Assembly: GCA_964415365.1 (NCBI GenBank)
Contig: CAYPYW010000040.1
Location: 1 to 15,792 of the forward strand
Source of the DNA: Hydromicrobium sp964415365
GTDB taxonomy: Bacteria > Actinomycetota > Humimicrobiia > Humimicrobiales > Humimicrobiaceae
Length of the DNA: 15,792 bases
Direction: 5' to 3'
The notes under the pieces are model-generated. The model was not told where the DNA came from and ran no database searches. It saw nothing but the letters and a program-made list of their open reading frames with translations. Position 1 is the stretch's first letter. Each line of letters starts with the position of its first letter. The translations under genes were made by a program, and so were the position numbers. Below, piece by piece: positions 1 through 7,610 of the stretch.

Positions 1-4
1 AAGT

Positions 5-47
5 GGAGTACTTTTCGATTGAAATATGGGGTACTTTTCGATTGAAA
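5..47. repeat. Two direct repeats with a 23-bp period at the window's left edge
   Basis: The 17-mer GTACTTTTCGATTGAAA occurs at 8-24 and again, identically, at 31-47. Including three more bases upstream, 19 of 20 positions match. The spacing is 23 bp and only two copies are visible, because the window begins here. Multiple short direct repeats of this kind are typical of the ends of some transposons (IS21-family elements carry several transposase-binding repeats near each end). With a decayed transposase just downstream, an insertion-sequence end is the simplest reading, but the family assignment is a guess. Confidence 0.5.
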
Positions 48-267
48 AAAACATTTTGGGAATCTATAAGGTATAATATTACCTATTAGGTATATTTACT
101 CCTACTCTATGGGTACGTGTATCTAAGGTTCTGACAATTTAATATTTAACATCTCTACTCCTGAGTGAGTGATGCTTTGTTCTTTTTGATAAGATTAATA
201 TACTCGCTGATAAGCTTACTGCCAAGGCCTATATAGAAGCAGATCTTGGAAGGAGAATTGCCATCTT

Positions 268-800
268 CATATAGAAGAAGTATCCTCTGAAAGTCACTGT
301 GTAAAGAGGACTATTATAAAGAGTTTATAAAGTCCCATGATAGGAACTTCGGCCAAAGGTACTGATACCTCAAGTCCCATATAGAAAAAGTATTTGTCAG
401 TATCTTGACTGCGGAATACTTCATAATGGTTTTGCTGGGCTGTAGTACCCAACTATAATTGCGAGTATCTCCTTGTATTTTTCTGTAAGGGCGGGATTTT
501 ACCATTCCTTTATTGCAAATCGAACCTTTGAACTTGATAAATAGTTGTGCAGAAGTGTATTAAAGAAAATCCTCCAAAGGCACTTTGTATTCTCCATACT
601 ATATGTTTAGAATCTATTTCCTCTTTTATAAGCTTATTGAATGAGCTCTTAAGGATGTCCTAATACTATAAAAATTGACACATAAAAGCCCGCTGGAAAG
701 ATGAGGTAAATCTGGCAGAATTAGCGGTTATCCAGACTTTTAGAAATTATCTTGATTATGGGGAACAGACGAGTATTGGAAACAAAATCCTTAAAAAGTA
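268..800 (+). pseudogene. Decayed IS91-like (zinc-binding, Y2-type) transposase
   Basis: No open frame survives, but joining forward frames recovers a recognisable IS91-family transposase in the right order. At about 305-360 there is a frame reading YKEFIKSHDRNFGQRY. At about 378-420 it reads HIEKV then QYLDCGILHNGFA, the conserved block before the zinc-binding cysteines. After a frameshift at about 440, NCEYLLVFFCKGG follows. At about 541-600 is LCRSVLKKILQRHFVFSI, and at about 600-645 MFRIYFLFYKLIE, which match the family's segment around HFVFSIPK. A further piece, AVIQTFRNYLDY, sits near 725-760. Stops and frameshifts interrupt every part and the C-terminal catalytic region is missing. The transposase order and motifs were recognised from memory of the family, not by alignment. 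Nothing else gene-like was found in 48-267 or 801-860. Confidence 0.72.
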
Positions 801-860
801 ACTTTTTCAAGTAAGTGATATTAACAAGTGTGTAGTAGTTTAATAGATACTAGAATTAAA

Positions 861-1976
861 CTATAGTTTATAACAAGATGCATATTTATATAATTCTATA
901 ATGTTCTCAGGTTTTACATCTGGTTGTATGTTATGGGCAGGAGATAATATATATCCACCATTATTTCCGAATACTTTTAAAATGTCTTCTACATTTTTCC
1001 TTATATTAGCTAAAGAACCAAACGGTAATAATCTTTGCTCATCTATAGCTCCCCAAAAGCATATCTTACCACCGTATAATTTTTTTAAATTTGAGATATC
1101 CATATCTTTAGCTAATGGTTGAACTGGATTTAAAATATCAACACCAATTTCTATCAGGTCTCCTATAAAGGGTAATACTGCGCCATCAGAGTGATGCATT
1201 ATTTTTGCTTTTGTTTTACTTTTAACATAGCTATAGAGATCAGCCAGTCTTGGTTTTATTGTTTCTCTAAATAAATTTGGTGATATTAACAGGCCATTCT
1301 GGGATGCGAAATCATCTCCCATGCAGATCACTTCAATATATTCACCTACAGCATCTAGGTATAGAGCAAAAAACTGTTTTTGTAGCTCTACTAATTTATC
1401 CATTAATTTTAAGGCAAATTCCTTATTGAGGACTAGGTCTTCAAAAAATAATTGCATACCCCTTATCCACTGCGCCTGTTCGAAAATCCTTCCGCCAACC
1501 GTGCCGGTCGCCAGAGCAAAATCAGTGTTTTCATATAACCATTTTGCTTTAGATTTTAATCCTCTTACACGACTAATGTCTGTAAAGTCAGGCCAATTAT
1601 ATGTATCAAGATCATATATAGTAGCATTTTTTAATGGTTGGTCAATCATCTCAGTATAATGACCTACATCTCTAAACCTTATACCCCATTCATCTTCAAA
1701 TGTACCATCTTCATATACTTTAGATTTCCAGCCCTCCGGCTGTTCAAGAAAAAGATGTCTGAAATCAATTCTAAGTTCTTTTAATATTTCTTCATCGATT
1801 GTTTGCATTACTTTAAACTCTCCTATTTTACCCTGTGGATTTTCTATTCCCATATGTTTTATAAGATTAATATATGCCCCATAGGTCAAAGTTGAAACAC
1901 CACCTCCTAGATCCATTGGGACTCTATCCACTTTCTCATGATTCAATGATGCTTTTACTCTCTCACGTGAGTTCAT
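861..1976 (-). CDS. URO-D-fold methyltransferase (MtaA/MtvB-like; not haem synthesis)
   Basis: This 371-residue protein has the uroporphyrinogen-decarboxylase fold (PF01208). It starts MNSRERVKASLNHEKVDRVP, the usual opening of the methyltransferase branch rather than of HemE. That branch includes MtaA (methylcobamide:CoM) and MtvB-type O-demethylases, which move methyl groups to or from corrinoid proteins in the cytoplasm. Visible family blocks are GDD (220-222), HHSDG (261-265), DILNPVQP (280-287), WGAID (308-312) and SPAHNIQPDVKPENI (345-359). Where MtaA has His-X-Cys as zinc ligands, this protein has His-His-Ser-Asp, so metal binding, if any, must differ. A good Shine-Dalgarno (GAAAGGAAG, minus strand, 1981-1989) lies 4 nt before the ATG. 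It follows the PfkB gene by 38 bp, so the two are probably co-transcribed from the divergent promoter at 2983-3011. The methyl donor or acceptor cannot be read from sequence. Confidence 0.85.
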   Translation of the reverse strand: MNSRERVKASLNHEKVDRVPMDLGGGVSTLTYGAYINLIKHMGIENPQGKIGEFKVMQTIDEEILKELRIDFRHLFLEQPEGWKSKVYEDGTFEDEWGIRFRDVGHYTEMIDQPLKNATIYDLDTYNWPDFTDISRVRGLKSKAKWLYENTDFALATGTVGGRIFEQAQWIRGMQLFFEDLVLNKEFALKLMDKLVELQKQFFALYLDAVGEYIEVICMGDDFASQNGLLISPNLFRETIKPRLADLYSYVKSKTKAKIMHHSDGAVLPFIGDLIEIGVDILNPVQPLAKDMDISNLKKLYGGKICFWGAIDEQRLLPFGSLANIRKNVEDILKVFGNNGGYILSPAHNIQPDVKPENIIELYKYASCYKL

Positions 1977-2014
1977 TAGTCTTCCTTTCGATCCTATAAA
2001 ATGTTATTAAGTAA

Positions 2015-2944
2015 TTAGGAAATCTTTATTTTTATACTATCAATATCCGGGAATCTATTATTAATCCTGGAAATAACATAAGAAGAGACAGCATTACTTA
2101 CAGCTAGCATTTTTTTACCTTCAACACCTGCATTTATACAATATATGACTCCTGCATTAAATGCATCTCCAGCTCCGGTACAATCAAGGCTTTTAGTGGG
2201 AAGTACTGGAGAATATATTATCTTTCCATCGATTAAGGCCGCTGAATCCTTAATACCTCTTTTAATTATTACATTTTTACTTCCAGCTTTTCTAAATTCC
2301 TGTAAAATTCTTCTTATATTTTCACATTTCGAAATAGATTTGGCTTCTTCCAAATTAGGTAGAAAATAATCTGTATATTTTAAAAGATCTCTTATATTTG
2401 AGACTGTATCATTATTCCAACCCTTCGGATCCCATCCAGGATCAATGACTGTAATGCAATCTATATTCTTTAATATTTTAAATATTTCAGTTATATCTTT
2501 AATAGTCAGATTGGGCAATTGAAAAATAGAGGATAGGAATACTATTGACCCCTTTTTAATCTCGGGGAGATAATTTTCTATGAATTTCTTAGTAATCAAT
2601 AATAGTTGACCAGGATAAGTTATAAGAAATCTTTCTCCGTCCCCCCTTATTAGTGAATAAGATATTGATGTTGTTTTATTTCTCTCAATTTTTATTAGGT
2701 CATAAGGTAATTTGTATTTTTTTATATCTTCTATTATTTCCTTCCCATATATGTCATCCCCGACATTGCCTATAATATTTGATTCCAGGCCTAATTTTTT
2801 CAGCGGAAAAGCTGTATTCAAGAGGTTGCCTCCGGACCTATGTGTAATGCTGTCAATAAAAACTTCAGTCCCCCATACCAGTGGTTCACTAAGTGATTTT
2901 ATTATAACATCAAGAGTAATATTCCCGATTAAAAATATTTTCAT
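2015..2944 (-). CDS. PfkB-family carbohydrate kinase
   Basis: This 309-residue sugar kinase is of the ribokinase/PfkB family and phosphorylates a sugar or sugar derivative with ATP in the cytoplasm. The N-terminal IGNITLDV and the GGN at 38-40 fit the substrate-binding half. NLEE (197-200) and DCTGAGDAF (254-262), with catalytic Asp260 and the anion hole, are intact. Length is normal for the family. The substrate cannot be told from motifs. Beside a SIS-domain enzyme, a CUT1 transporter and a GntR regulator it could be a FrlD-like fructosamine kinase or a ketose/amino-sugar kinase. It is the first gene of a leftward unit and its ATG lies 99 bp from the divergent SIS gene. No strong Shine-Dalgarno precedes it; the 5' leader from the proposed promoter would be only about 30-35 nt and AT-rich. 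Confidence 0.88.
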   Translation of the reverse strand: MKIFLIGNITLDVIIKSLSEPLVWGTEVFIDSITHRSGGNLLNTAFPLKKLGLESNIIGNVGDDIYGKEIIEDIKKYKLPYDLIKIERNKTTSISYSLIRGDGERFLITYPGQLLLITKKFIENYLPEIKKGSIVFLSSIFQLPNLTIKDITEIFKILKNIDCITVIDPGWDPKGWNNDTVSNIRDLLKYTDYFLPNLEEAKSISKCENIRRILQEFRKAGSKNVIIKRGIKDSAALIDGKIIYSPVLPTKSLDCTGAGDAFNAGVIYCINAGVEGKKMLAVSNAVSSYVISRINNRFPDIDSIKIKIS

Positions 2945-2974
2945 AATAATTTAATATTACACCAAAAATGATTG

Positions 2975-3003
2975 TTGACAATATAATATCATATTGGTAT
3001 TAT
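2975..3003 (+). promoter_or_regulatory. Sigma-70-type promoter for the rightward sugar genes
   Basis: A perfect -35 TTGACA (2975-2980), a 17-bp spacer and a -10 TATTAT (2998-3003) point toward the SIS gene, whose GTG starts 40 bp further on behind AAAGGAAAG. The promoter overlaps the oppositely oriented one for the PfkB gene. Confidence 0.72.
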
Positions 3004-3011
3004 GTGGTCAA
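2983..3011 (-). promoter_or_regulatory. Sigma-70-type promoter for the leftward kinase-methyltransferase pair
   Basis: Read on the minus strand, TTGACC (3006-3011) is followed by a 17-bp spacer and TATTAT (2983-2988). It faces and interleaves with the rightward promoter, so the two cannot easily be occupied at once. It lies 38 bp from the PfkB ATG. Confidence 0.6.
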
Positions 3012-3018
3012 TACCAAT
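2993..3018. promoter_or_regulatory. Palindromic operator, likely for the GntR/HutC regulator
   Basis: The outer inverted repeat is ATTGGTAT (2993-3000) and ATACCAAT (3011-3018). Inside it lies TGGTCAATACCA (3005-3016), a TGGT-N4-ACCA palindrome. HutC-subfamily GntR regulators such as DasR and NagR/YvoA bind TGGT-N4-ACCA-like sites, although the usual central TA is AA here. There are thus two TGGT half-sites exactly 10 bp apart plus one ACCA. The site overlaps the -10 of the rightward promoter and the -35 of the leftward one, so a bound repressor would block both. Binding by the regulator encoded at 9244 is inference. Confidence 0.65.
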
Positions 3019-3043
3019 TATAATAACTTAAAGGAAAGCCGTC

Positions 3044-4102
3044 GTGACGAATAAAAAAAATAGTGAGCATCTAATTTATAGTGAAATAAGAAGTGGAGGG
3101 AAAATTATTGAATCGGCAATGGATAAATATTTTGAAAACGAGAATGATATTTTAAATTTTTTTAATGGCCATGAAGGAATTTGTTTTGTTGGTTGTGGAT
3201 CATCTTACCATGTAGGGATAATTGGAAAATTCATATACGAGCATTTAATTAATAAACCCTGCACCTGCGCCACAGCTTCAGAGATATTATTATACCCGGA
3301 TCACTTTTTCAATAGAAATGATATAAGGTATGTTTTTCTTTCAAGAACCGGTTCTTCAACTGAGACGGTATTAGCTTTAGAAATAGCTAGGAAGAGAAAT
3401 AAAAAATCGATGGCGATTGTGACAATTAAAGATAGCAAGTTAATGAGCAGCAGTGATTATGCAATTGTGTTGGATAGTGCGAAAGAAAAAAGCATAACAG
3501 CGACTAGGTCGGTTATTGGAACTACCACATTATTATCAGGCATAATATTTTTACTTTCGAATAAAAAGTACCTTCTTGATAAGATATTGTCAGGAAATAA
3601 ATTGTTCTATAACAACTTTAAAAAATTTGATGATTATATACATTCATTGATTTTCAGAAAAGATTATAGCAATTTCATTTTTTTAGGATCTGGACCTTTT
3701 TATGGTGTTGCAAAAGAAGCTGAATTAAAAGTAACGGAGATGTCGATCTCCTATGTTGCTTCATGTCATACTCTGGAATTCAGGCATGGACATAAATCAA
3801 TAATAGATAATAAAAGCCTAATTATTATTTTTCTTTCGAAAGAGGGTTTTGAATATGAAATAAAAACTGCTATGGAACTTGTAAAACTTACAGGTGAAGT
3901 CCTTCTGATTGGTGACAGAATTGATAAAAACAAAACGAATGGTTTGTTTAAGAATGTGATTGATATTGGTCTTGGATTAGATGAATTAACAAAACCTATA
4001 TTCTATCAGCTATTTGGTCAACTGATCGGATACCACCAAGCAGTTAAAAAGGGAATAGATCCTACAAACCCGAGAAATTTAGATTATTGTGTAATTTTTT
4101 AA
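3044..4102 (+). CDS. Double-SIS-domain sugar-phosphate isomerase/deaminase (AgaS/GlmS-like, possibly FrlB-like)
   Basis: The 352-residue protein has two SIS domains and no glutaminase domain. Domain 1 carries VGCGSSYH (49-56) and SRTGSSTE (100-107), the sugar-phosphate loops. Domain 2 carries LGSGPFYGVAKEAELKVTEM (214-233) and FRHGHKS (246-252), typical of AgaS- and GlmS-type proteins. The C-terminal NPRNL (342-346) matches the GlmS tail. Such enzymes isomerise or deaminate amino-sugar or ketose phosphates; FrlB cleaves 6-phosphofructosamines. No N-acetyl-sugar deacetylase accompanies it, which makes a plain N-acetylglucosamine route less likely. It starts at GTG 3044 behind AAAGGAAAG at 3029-3037. 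It leads the rightward gene series and lies directly behind the operator, so it should be induced with the transporter. The exact substrate is unknown. Confidence 0.83.
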   Translation: MTNKKNSEHLIYSEIRSGGKIIESAMDKYFENENDILNFFNGHEGICFVGCGSSYHVGIIGKFIYEHLINKPCTCATASEILLYPDHFFNRNDIRYVFLSRTGSSTETVLALEIARKRNKKSMAIVTIKDSKLMSSSDYAIVLDSAKEKSITATRSVIGTTTLLSGIIFLLSNKKYLLDKILSGNKLFYNNFKKFDDYIHSLIFRKDYSNFIFLGSGPFYGVAKEAELKVTEMSISYVASCHTLEFRHGHKSIIDNKSLIIIFLSKEGFEYEIKTAMELVKLTGEVLLIGDRIDKNKTNGLFKNVIDIGLGLDELTKPIFYQLFGQLIGYHQAVKKGIDPTNPRNLDYCVIF

Positions 4103-4232
4103 TAATGTCTTTTTAAATATAATTTTATAAAAATAAGAATCAAAAATTTAAAATATTTTAGAATTAATAAAGTAGTTAAGATAAATAATACATGCTTAAT
4201 AATATTTGAGAAAATAAGCTTTAATATTACAA

Positions 4233-5132
4233 GTGAAATATCATAAACGATTAACAGATTTAAAAAATTCATTTTATATAGTACCGGCTTTTGTATTAAT
4301 TGGTCTTGTTTATATATTCCCAATTTTTAGAATTATTCAAAACAGTTTTTTTCAACCAATATTAGGAACATCAGGTTCGAGTACTTCTAAATTCGTGTGG
4401 TTAGGGAATTATGCATTAATTTTTAAAGATGATGTATTTTGGTCATCAATTAAGCACAATATAATACTATTTTTTATTTGTGTTCCATTGCTAGTTGGTT
4501 TATCCATAGTATTATCAGTTTTATTATATGAACGAATGAGAGGATGGCAGATTTATAGGACTCTAGTTTTTATTCCCTATGTTCTACCTATTGTTGTTGT
4601 AGGTATCGCATTTGGTTTTATGTTTCAATATAAGGGTGTTATTAATGGTATATTAGATTCGGTAAGTTTGGGTTCTTTTAAAATTGATTGGCTTGGTAGA
4701 AGCCTTCCTGCTTTTAATGTTCTTATTTTTATGATTGTTTGGAAAGAGCTGGGATTGGGTGTAATTATAATGCTTGCTAGATTATTATCTTTAGATGTGA
4801 GTTTAATGGAGGCTGGGGAATTAGATGGCTGTAATTGGTGGGGAGTCTTAACTAGAATCATTATTCCTCAAATAAAAGAAGTTATTTTTTTCTATACGAT
4901 TTTAACTACAATAACTATTTTTACATGGTTATTTAATTATGTTTATGTATTAACAAAAGGAGGCCCTGGAAATGCTACCAATATTCTTGAACTCTATATT
5001 TATAATCAAGGAATTATGTATCATAACAAGGGTGTAAGTAGTGCTGTTGCAGTAATACTTCTAATGATAGTTGTAATTGTAATGTTAATTCCTCAATTAA
5101 GTTTCTTTAGAAATAAGAAAGGCTCAATTTAA
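4233..5132 (+). CDS. CUT1 ABC sugar transporter permease, MalF/UgpA type
   Basis: This 299-residue inner-membrane permease has about six hydrophobic segments (roughly residues 15-35, 76-99, 110-131, 160-182, 216-238 and 268-288). The EAA loop that docks the ATPase is at 193-212 (EAGELDGCNWWGVLTRIIIP). TKGGPGNATN (241-250) is the signature of MalF-like subunits. The GTG at 4233 is preceded by no convincing Shine-Dalgarno. The 130-bp gap before it is almost pure A+T with no recognisable signal. It ends 1 bp before the partner permease, so both are translated as a pair. No ATP-binding subunit is encoded in the window, so a shared MsmK/MsmX-type ATPase elsewhere is expected. Confidence 0.92.
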   Translation: MKYHKRLTDLKNSFYIVPAFVLIGLVYIFPIFRIIQNSFFQPILGTSGSSTSKFVWLGNYALIFKDDVFWSSIKHNIILFFICVPLLVGLSIVLSVLLYERMRGWQIYRTLVFIPYVLPIVVVGIAFGFMFQYKGVINGILDSVSLGSFKIDWLGRSLPAFNVLIFMIVWKELGLGVIIMLARLLSLDVSLMEAGELDGCNWWGVLTRIIIPQIKEVIFFYTILTTITIFTWLFNYVYVLTKGGPGNATNILELYIYNQGIMYHNKGVSSAVAVILLMIVVIVMLIPQLSFFRNKKGSI

Positions 5133-5133
5133 A

Positions 5134-5967
5134 GTGAAAATCCAACTAAAAATAATATTTAGTAATATTCTTAAACATTTGATTTTTATTTCAATAGGTT
5201 TAATAACACTATTTCCCATTTATTTCATAATATCTACTACTTTAAAAGATAAAAAAGAATATTTAATAAATAAAATAGGGCTTCCAAGTAGTGTTACTCT
5301 AACTAATATTAAGGAGTTAATTCAAAATAATGATTTTCCTATATGGTTTATGAATAGTACTGTTATTACATTAATAGTAGTTTTAGTCGGTACTTTTATT
5401 TGTTGTCTTGCATCATTTGGGTTAGCCAGATTTAATTTTAAATTTAAACTATCAATTATTAGATTGATAATTTCCTTAATGGTAATACCTCCAATTATCG
5501 CCCTGATACCGTTATTTGAATTTTTCGTTAAGATTAAATTAGTTAATAATTATTTTGGTGCTATCTTTGTTTATTTAGGATTTATAATTCCTTTTACTGT
5601 TTATCTTATATATAGTTTTTTTATTACAATTCCCAGAGAATTAGTTGAGGCTGCGACAATAGATGGATGTGGCAATTTTTTTATCCTTTTCAAAATATAT
5701 CTGCCGCTATCTTTGCCTGTAATTATTACAACAATGGTGGTAAATGCATCATGGGTATGGAATGATTTATTAATTGCTATGACATTTTTACAGAGTAAAA
5801 AATTGAGAACCCTAATGGCTGGTTTTATAACTTTTAGATCTAGAACTAATATTGATATACCCTTAACAACGTCTGGATTATTTGTTGCAACGATTCCTAT
5901 AGTATTATTATTTTTAATAAGCCAGAAATTTTTTACTAAAGGAATTATGTCAGGAATTGAAAAATAA
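5134..5967 (+). CDS. CUT1 ABC sugar transporter permease, MalG/UgpE type
   Basis: This 277-residue second permease has six predicted membrane spans (about 14-35, 73-97, 107-130, 140-162, 193-215 and 247-265). The EAA loop is at 172-191 (EAATIDGCGNFFILFKIYLP), and the C-terminus QKFFTKGIMSGIEK fits MalG-like subunits. It forms the heteromeric channel with the upstream permease. The GTG start follows the upstream stop by 1 bp, with GAAAGG inside the upstream coding end acting as ribosome-binding site. The substrate is a mono- or oligosaccharide or a sugar derivative; permease sequence alone does not say which. Confidence 0.92.
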   Translation: MKIQLKIIFSNILKHLIFISIGLITLFPIYFIISTTLKDKKEYLINKIGLPSSVTLTNIKELIQNNDFPIWFMNSTVITLIVVLVGTFICCLASFGLARFNFKFKLSIIRLIISLMVIPPIIALIPLFEFFVKIKLVNNYFGAIFVYLGFIIPFTVYLIYSFFITIPRELVEAATIDGCGNFFILFKIYLPLSLPVIITTMVVNASWVWNDLLIAMTFLQSKKLRTLMAGFITFRSRTNIDIPLTTSGLFVATIPIVLLFLISQKFFTKGIMSGIEK

Positions 5968-6030
5968 TAAATTTAGTGAATATAAAAAAATGATATATAT
6001 TTTAAAAATTAATAAGAACAGTATTAAATA

Positions 6031-6041
6031 AAAGGAGGTGA
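6031..6041 (+). promoter_or_regulatory. Orphan full-length Shine-Dalgarno in the binding-protein leader
   Basis: AAAGGAGGTGA is a full match to the canonical anti-Shine-Dalgarno, but no ATG, GTG or TTG opens a useful frame after it; the only nearby frame runs 8-10 codons to a stop at 6070. It lies 165 bp upstream of the binding-protein ATG. Such orphan sites are known as STAB-SD elements, where a bound 30S subunit shields the 5' end of an mRNA. That role here is inference. A run of eight G follows at 6075-6082. Confidence 0.4.
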
Positions 6042-6206
6042 AAATTAAACCAGTTCGGAAATTATTTTAAAGAAGGGGGGGGTGACTTTATTAAAAATAG
6101 AGATTTACTCAAGCGCATATAGTAAGATTTTACTCTTAACTAAAGTAAATATACAAGATTTATTATTTCAGAAATTGAATAGAAATCAAGAAAAAGGAAG
6201 TATGAA

Positions 6207-7601
6207 ATGAAAAAAGCAATAAGAATAATGTTGTTGCCAGTAGTTATAGTGTTTATTCTAAGCATGATTGCAGTTTTTTCATTTGCTGGCTGTAAAACTA
6301 AGGAGGAAGTTGAAGAGACTGCAGAAGAAACTACTGCAGAAGAAGTTGCCGAGCCCATTACATTGGTTGTTTGGTTTGGTAGCGAATGGGATGCACCTGG
6401 ATTAGCAGAATATATGGAAACAATTGCTGGTATATATGAGGAAAGAAATCCAGGAATAACGGTTGAAGTCAAACCACAAACTCAAGATACTGTTGTTTCT
6501 GAATTTCAAGCAGCAGTTGCAGCAAAAGATCCTAACATAGGCCCAGATATTCAGTATATCTGGGATGGAATCTGGACATTAGAACATGCATGGGCTGGTA
6601 ATTTGGCTCCTCTAGATGAGTATATTCCTGAATCAGAACTTTCTACTATGTTAGCAGGTAATTACCTGTGGGATGGAAAAACCTGGGCTGTAGGGTTTGT
6701 TCAAGCTAATCCCAATATTTTCTATAATAAAGAATATTTTGCACAAGTAGGAGTAGATAGTCCACCAGAGACTTGGGATGAATTTATGGAATTATGTAAA
6801 AAATTGAAGGATGCTGGAATTACTCCTTTCGGATGGGGGCTTAGAGATGGATGGGGGAATGGATGGTTTCCTTCAATGTTTGGGTATTCTTACATAGATT
6901 CAATGGAGGATATACTTAGGCTATGTGCAGATGGTACTTGGGTAGAACAAAAATGGATTGATTGTTTTCAATATATTGATGATATGAGAAAGCTTGGTTA
7001 TTTCAATGAAGATGCTGCATCAGTGGATTTCTTGCAAGGATGGGATCTTTTTGCAAAAGGTGATGTAGCGATGGCAATAGCTACTGACGCAATTGTTAAT
7101 AGTTGGGTTGAAATTATGGGAGTTGATGCTTTTGATATCATGCCACATACACCTATTATGGGGCAAGGTAAGTTAGGAGATAGATATGCTGCAAACATTA
7201 ATGCCTTTGCAATACCTTCATGGTCTGCTCATAAGCAAGAAGCAGCAGATTTTCTAGTATATATGCATACAACTGAAATGTTAGAACTATTTTATGAAAT
7301 GACTAAAGTAATACCTCCAGATACAAAATTCGATCCTTCTTTGATTGAGTATCCTCAGCAAGAAACTATATATCAGTGTTTGATTTCAGGGGAAAAACCA
7401 TACACTTTATGGATGGAAAATTTCTATCCATCACAGTTAAATCTGGAAGGGTGGTACCCAGCTTTTCAGAAAATGTGGATGGATGAACTGGATTCTAAGG
7501 GTGTCTTAGAATATGCTCAAAATGTCTTAGAAAAATGGAGAGATCAAAATCCACAACAGGTGGAAATTTATAGAAATTGGGAACTTGCTCCAGGTTTATA
7601 A
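6207..7601 (+). CDS. ABC sugar-binding lipoprotein (CUT1, family 1 extracellular solute-binding)
   Basis: The 464-residue protein opens with a lipoprotein signal: positive MKKAIR, a hydrophobic stretch to residue 26, and the lipobox FAGC with Cys29 as lipid anchor. A Glu/Thr-rich linker follows (about 31-49). The mature part begins ITLVVWFGSEWD and has the usual size of a MalE-like binding protein. It is rich in Trp and Tyr, as expected for stacking against sugar rings. It should capture the substrate outside the membrane and pass it to the two permeases upstream. The ATG at 6207 is 6 nt after GGAAG (6196-6200). The 239-bp gap from the permease gene, the strong hairpin after the stop and the orphan Shine-Dalgarno suggest that this gene is expressed at a higher level than the permeases. 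Confidence 0.92.
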   Translation: MKKAIRIMLLPVVIVFILSMIAVFSFAGCKTKEEVEETAEETTAEEVAEPITLVVWFGSEWDAPGLAEYMETIAGIYEERNPGITVEVKPQTQDTVVSEFQAAVAAKDPNIGPDIQYIWDGIWTLEHAWAGNLAPLDEYIPESELSTMLAGNYLWDGKTWAVGFVQANPNIFYNKEYFAQVGVDSPPETWDEFMELCKKLKDAGITPFGWGLRDGWGNGWFPSMFGYSYIDSMEDILRLCADGTWVEQKWIDCFQYIDDMRKLGYFNEDAASVDFLQGWDLFAKGDVAMAIATDAIVNSWVEIMGVDAFDIMPHTPIMGQGKLGDRYAANINAFAIPSWSAHKQEAADFLVYMHTTEMLELFYEMTKVIPPDTKFDPSLIEYPQQETIYQCLISGEKPYTLWMENFYPSQLNLEGWYPAFQKMWMDELDSKGVLEYAQNVLEKWRDQNPQQVEIYRNWELAPGL

Positions 7602-7610
7602 TTTATAATC

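Noticed and set aside
5..47. Start of a CRISPR array
   Set aside because: The repeat is only 17-20 bp with a 23-bp period, leaving no room for spacers, and no cas gene is present.
314..505. A 63-codon open frame on the minus strand
   Set aside because: It is antisense to the decayed transposase, has no ribosome-binding site, and its residues do not resemble a protein family; the signal is on the plus strand.
861..1976. HemE, uroporphyrinogen decarboxylase of haem synthesis
   Set aside because: The N-terminal motif, the HHSDG segment and the gene context fit the methyltransferase branch; no other haem gene is nearby.
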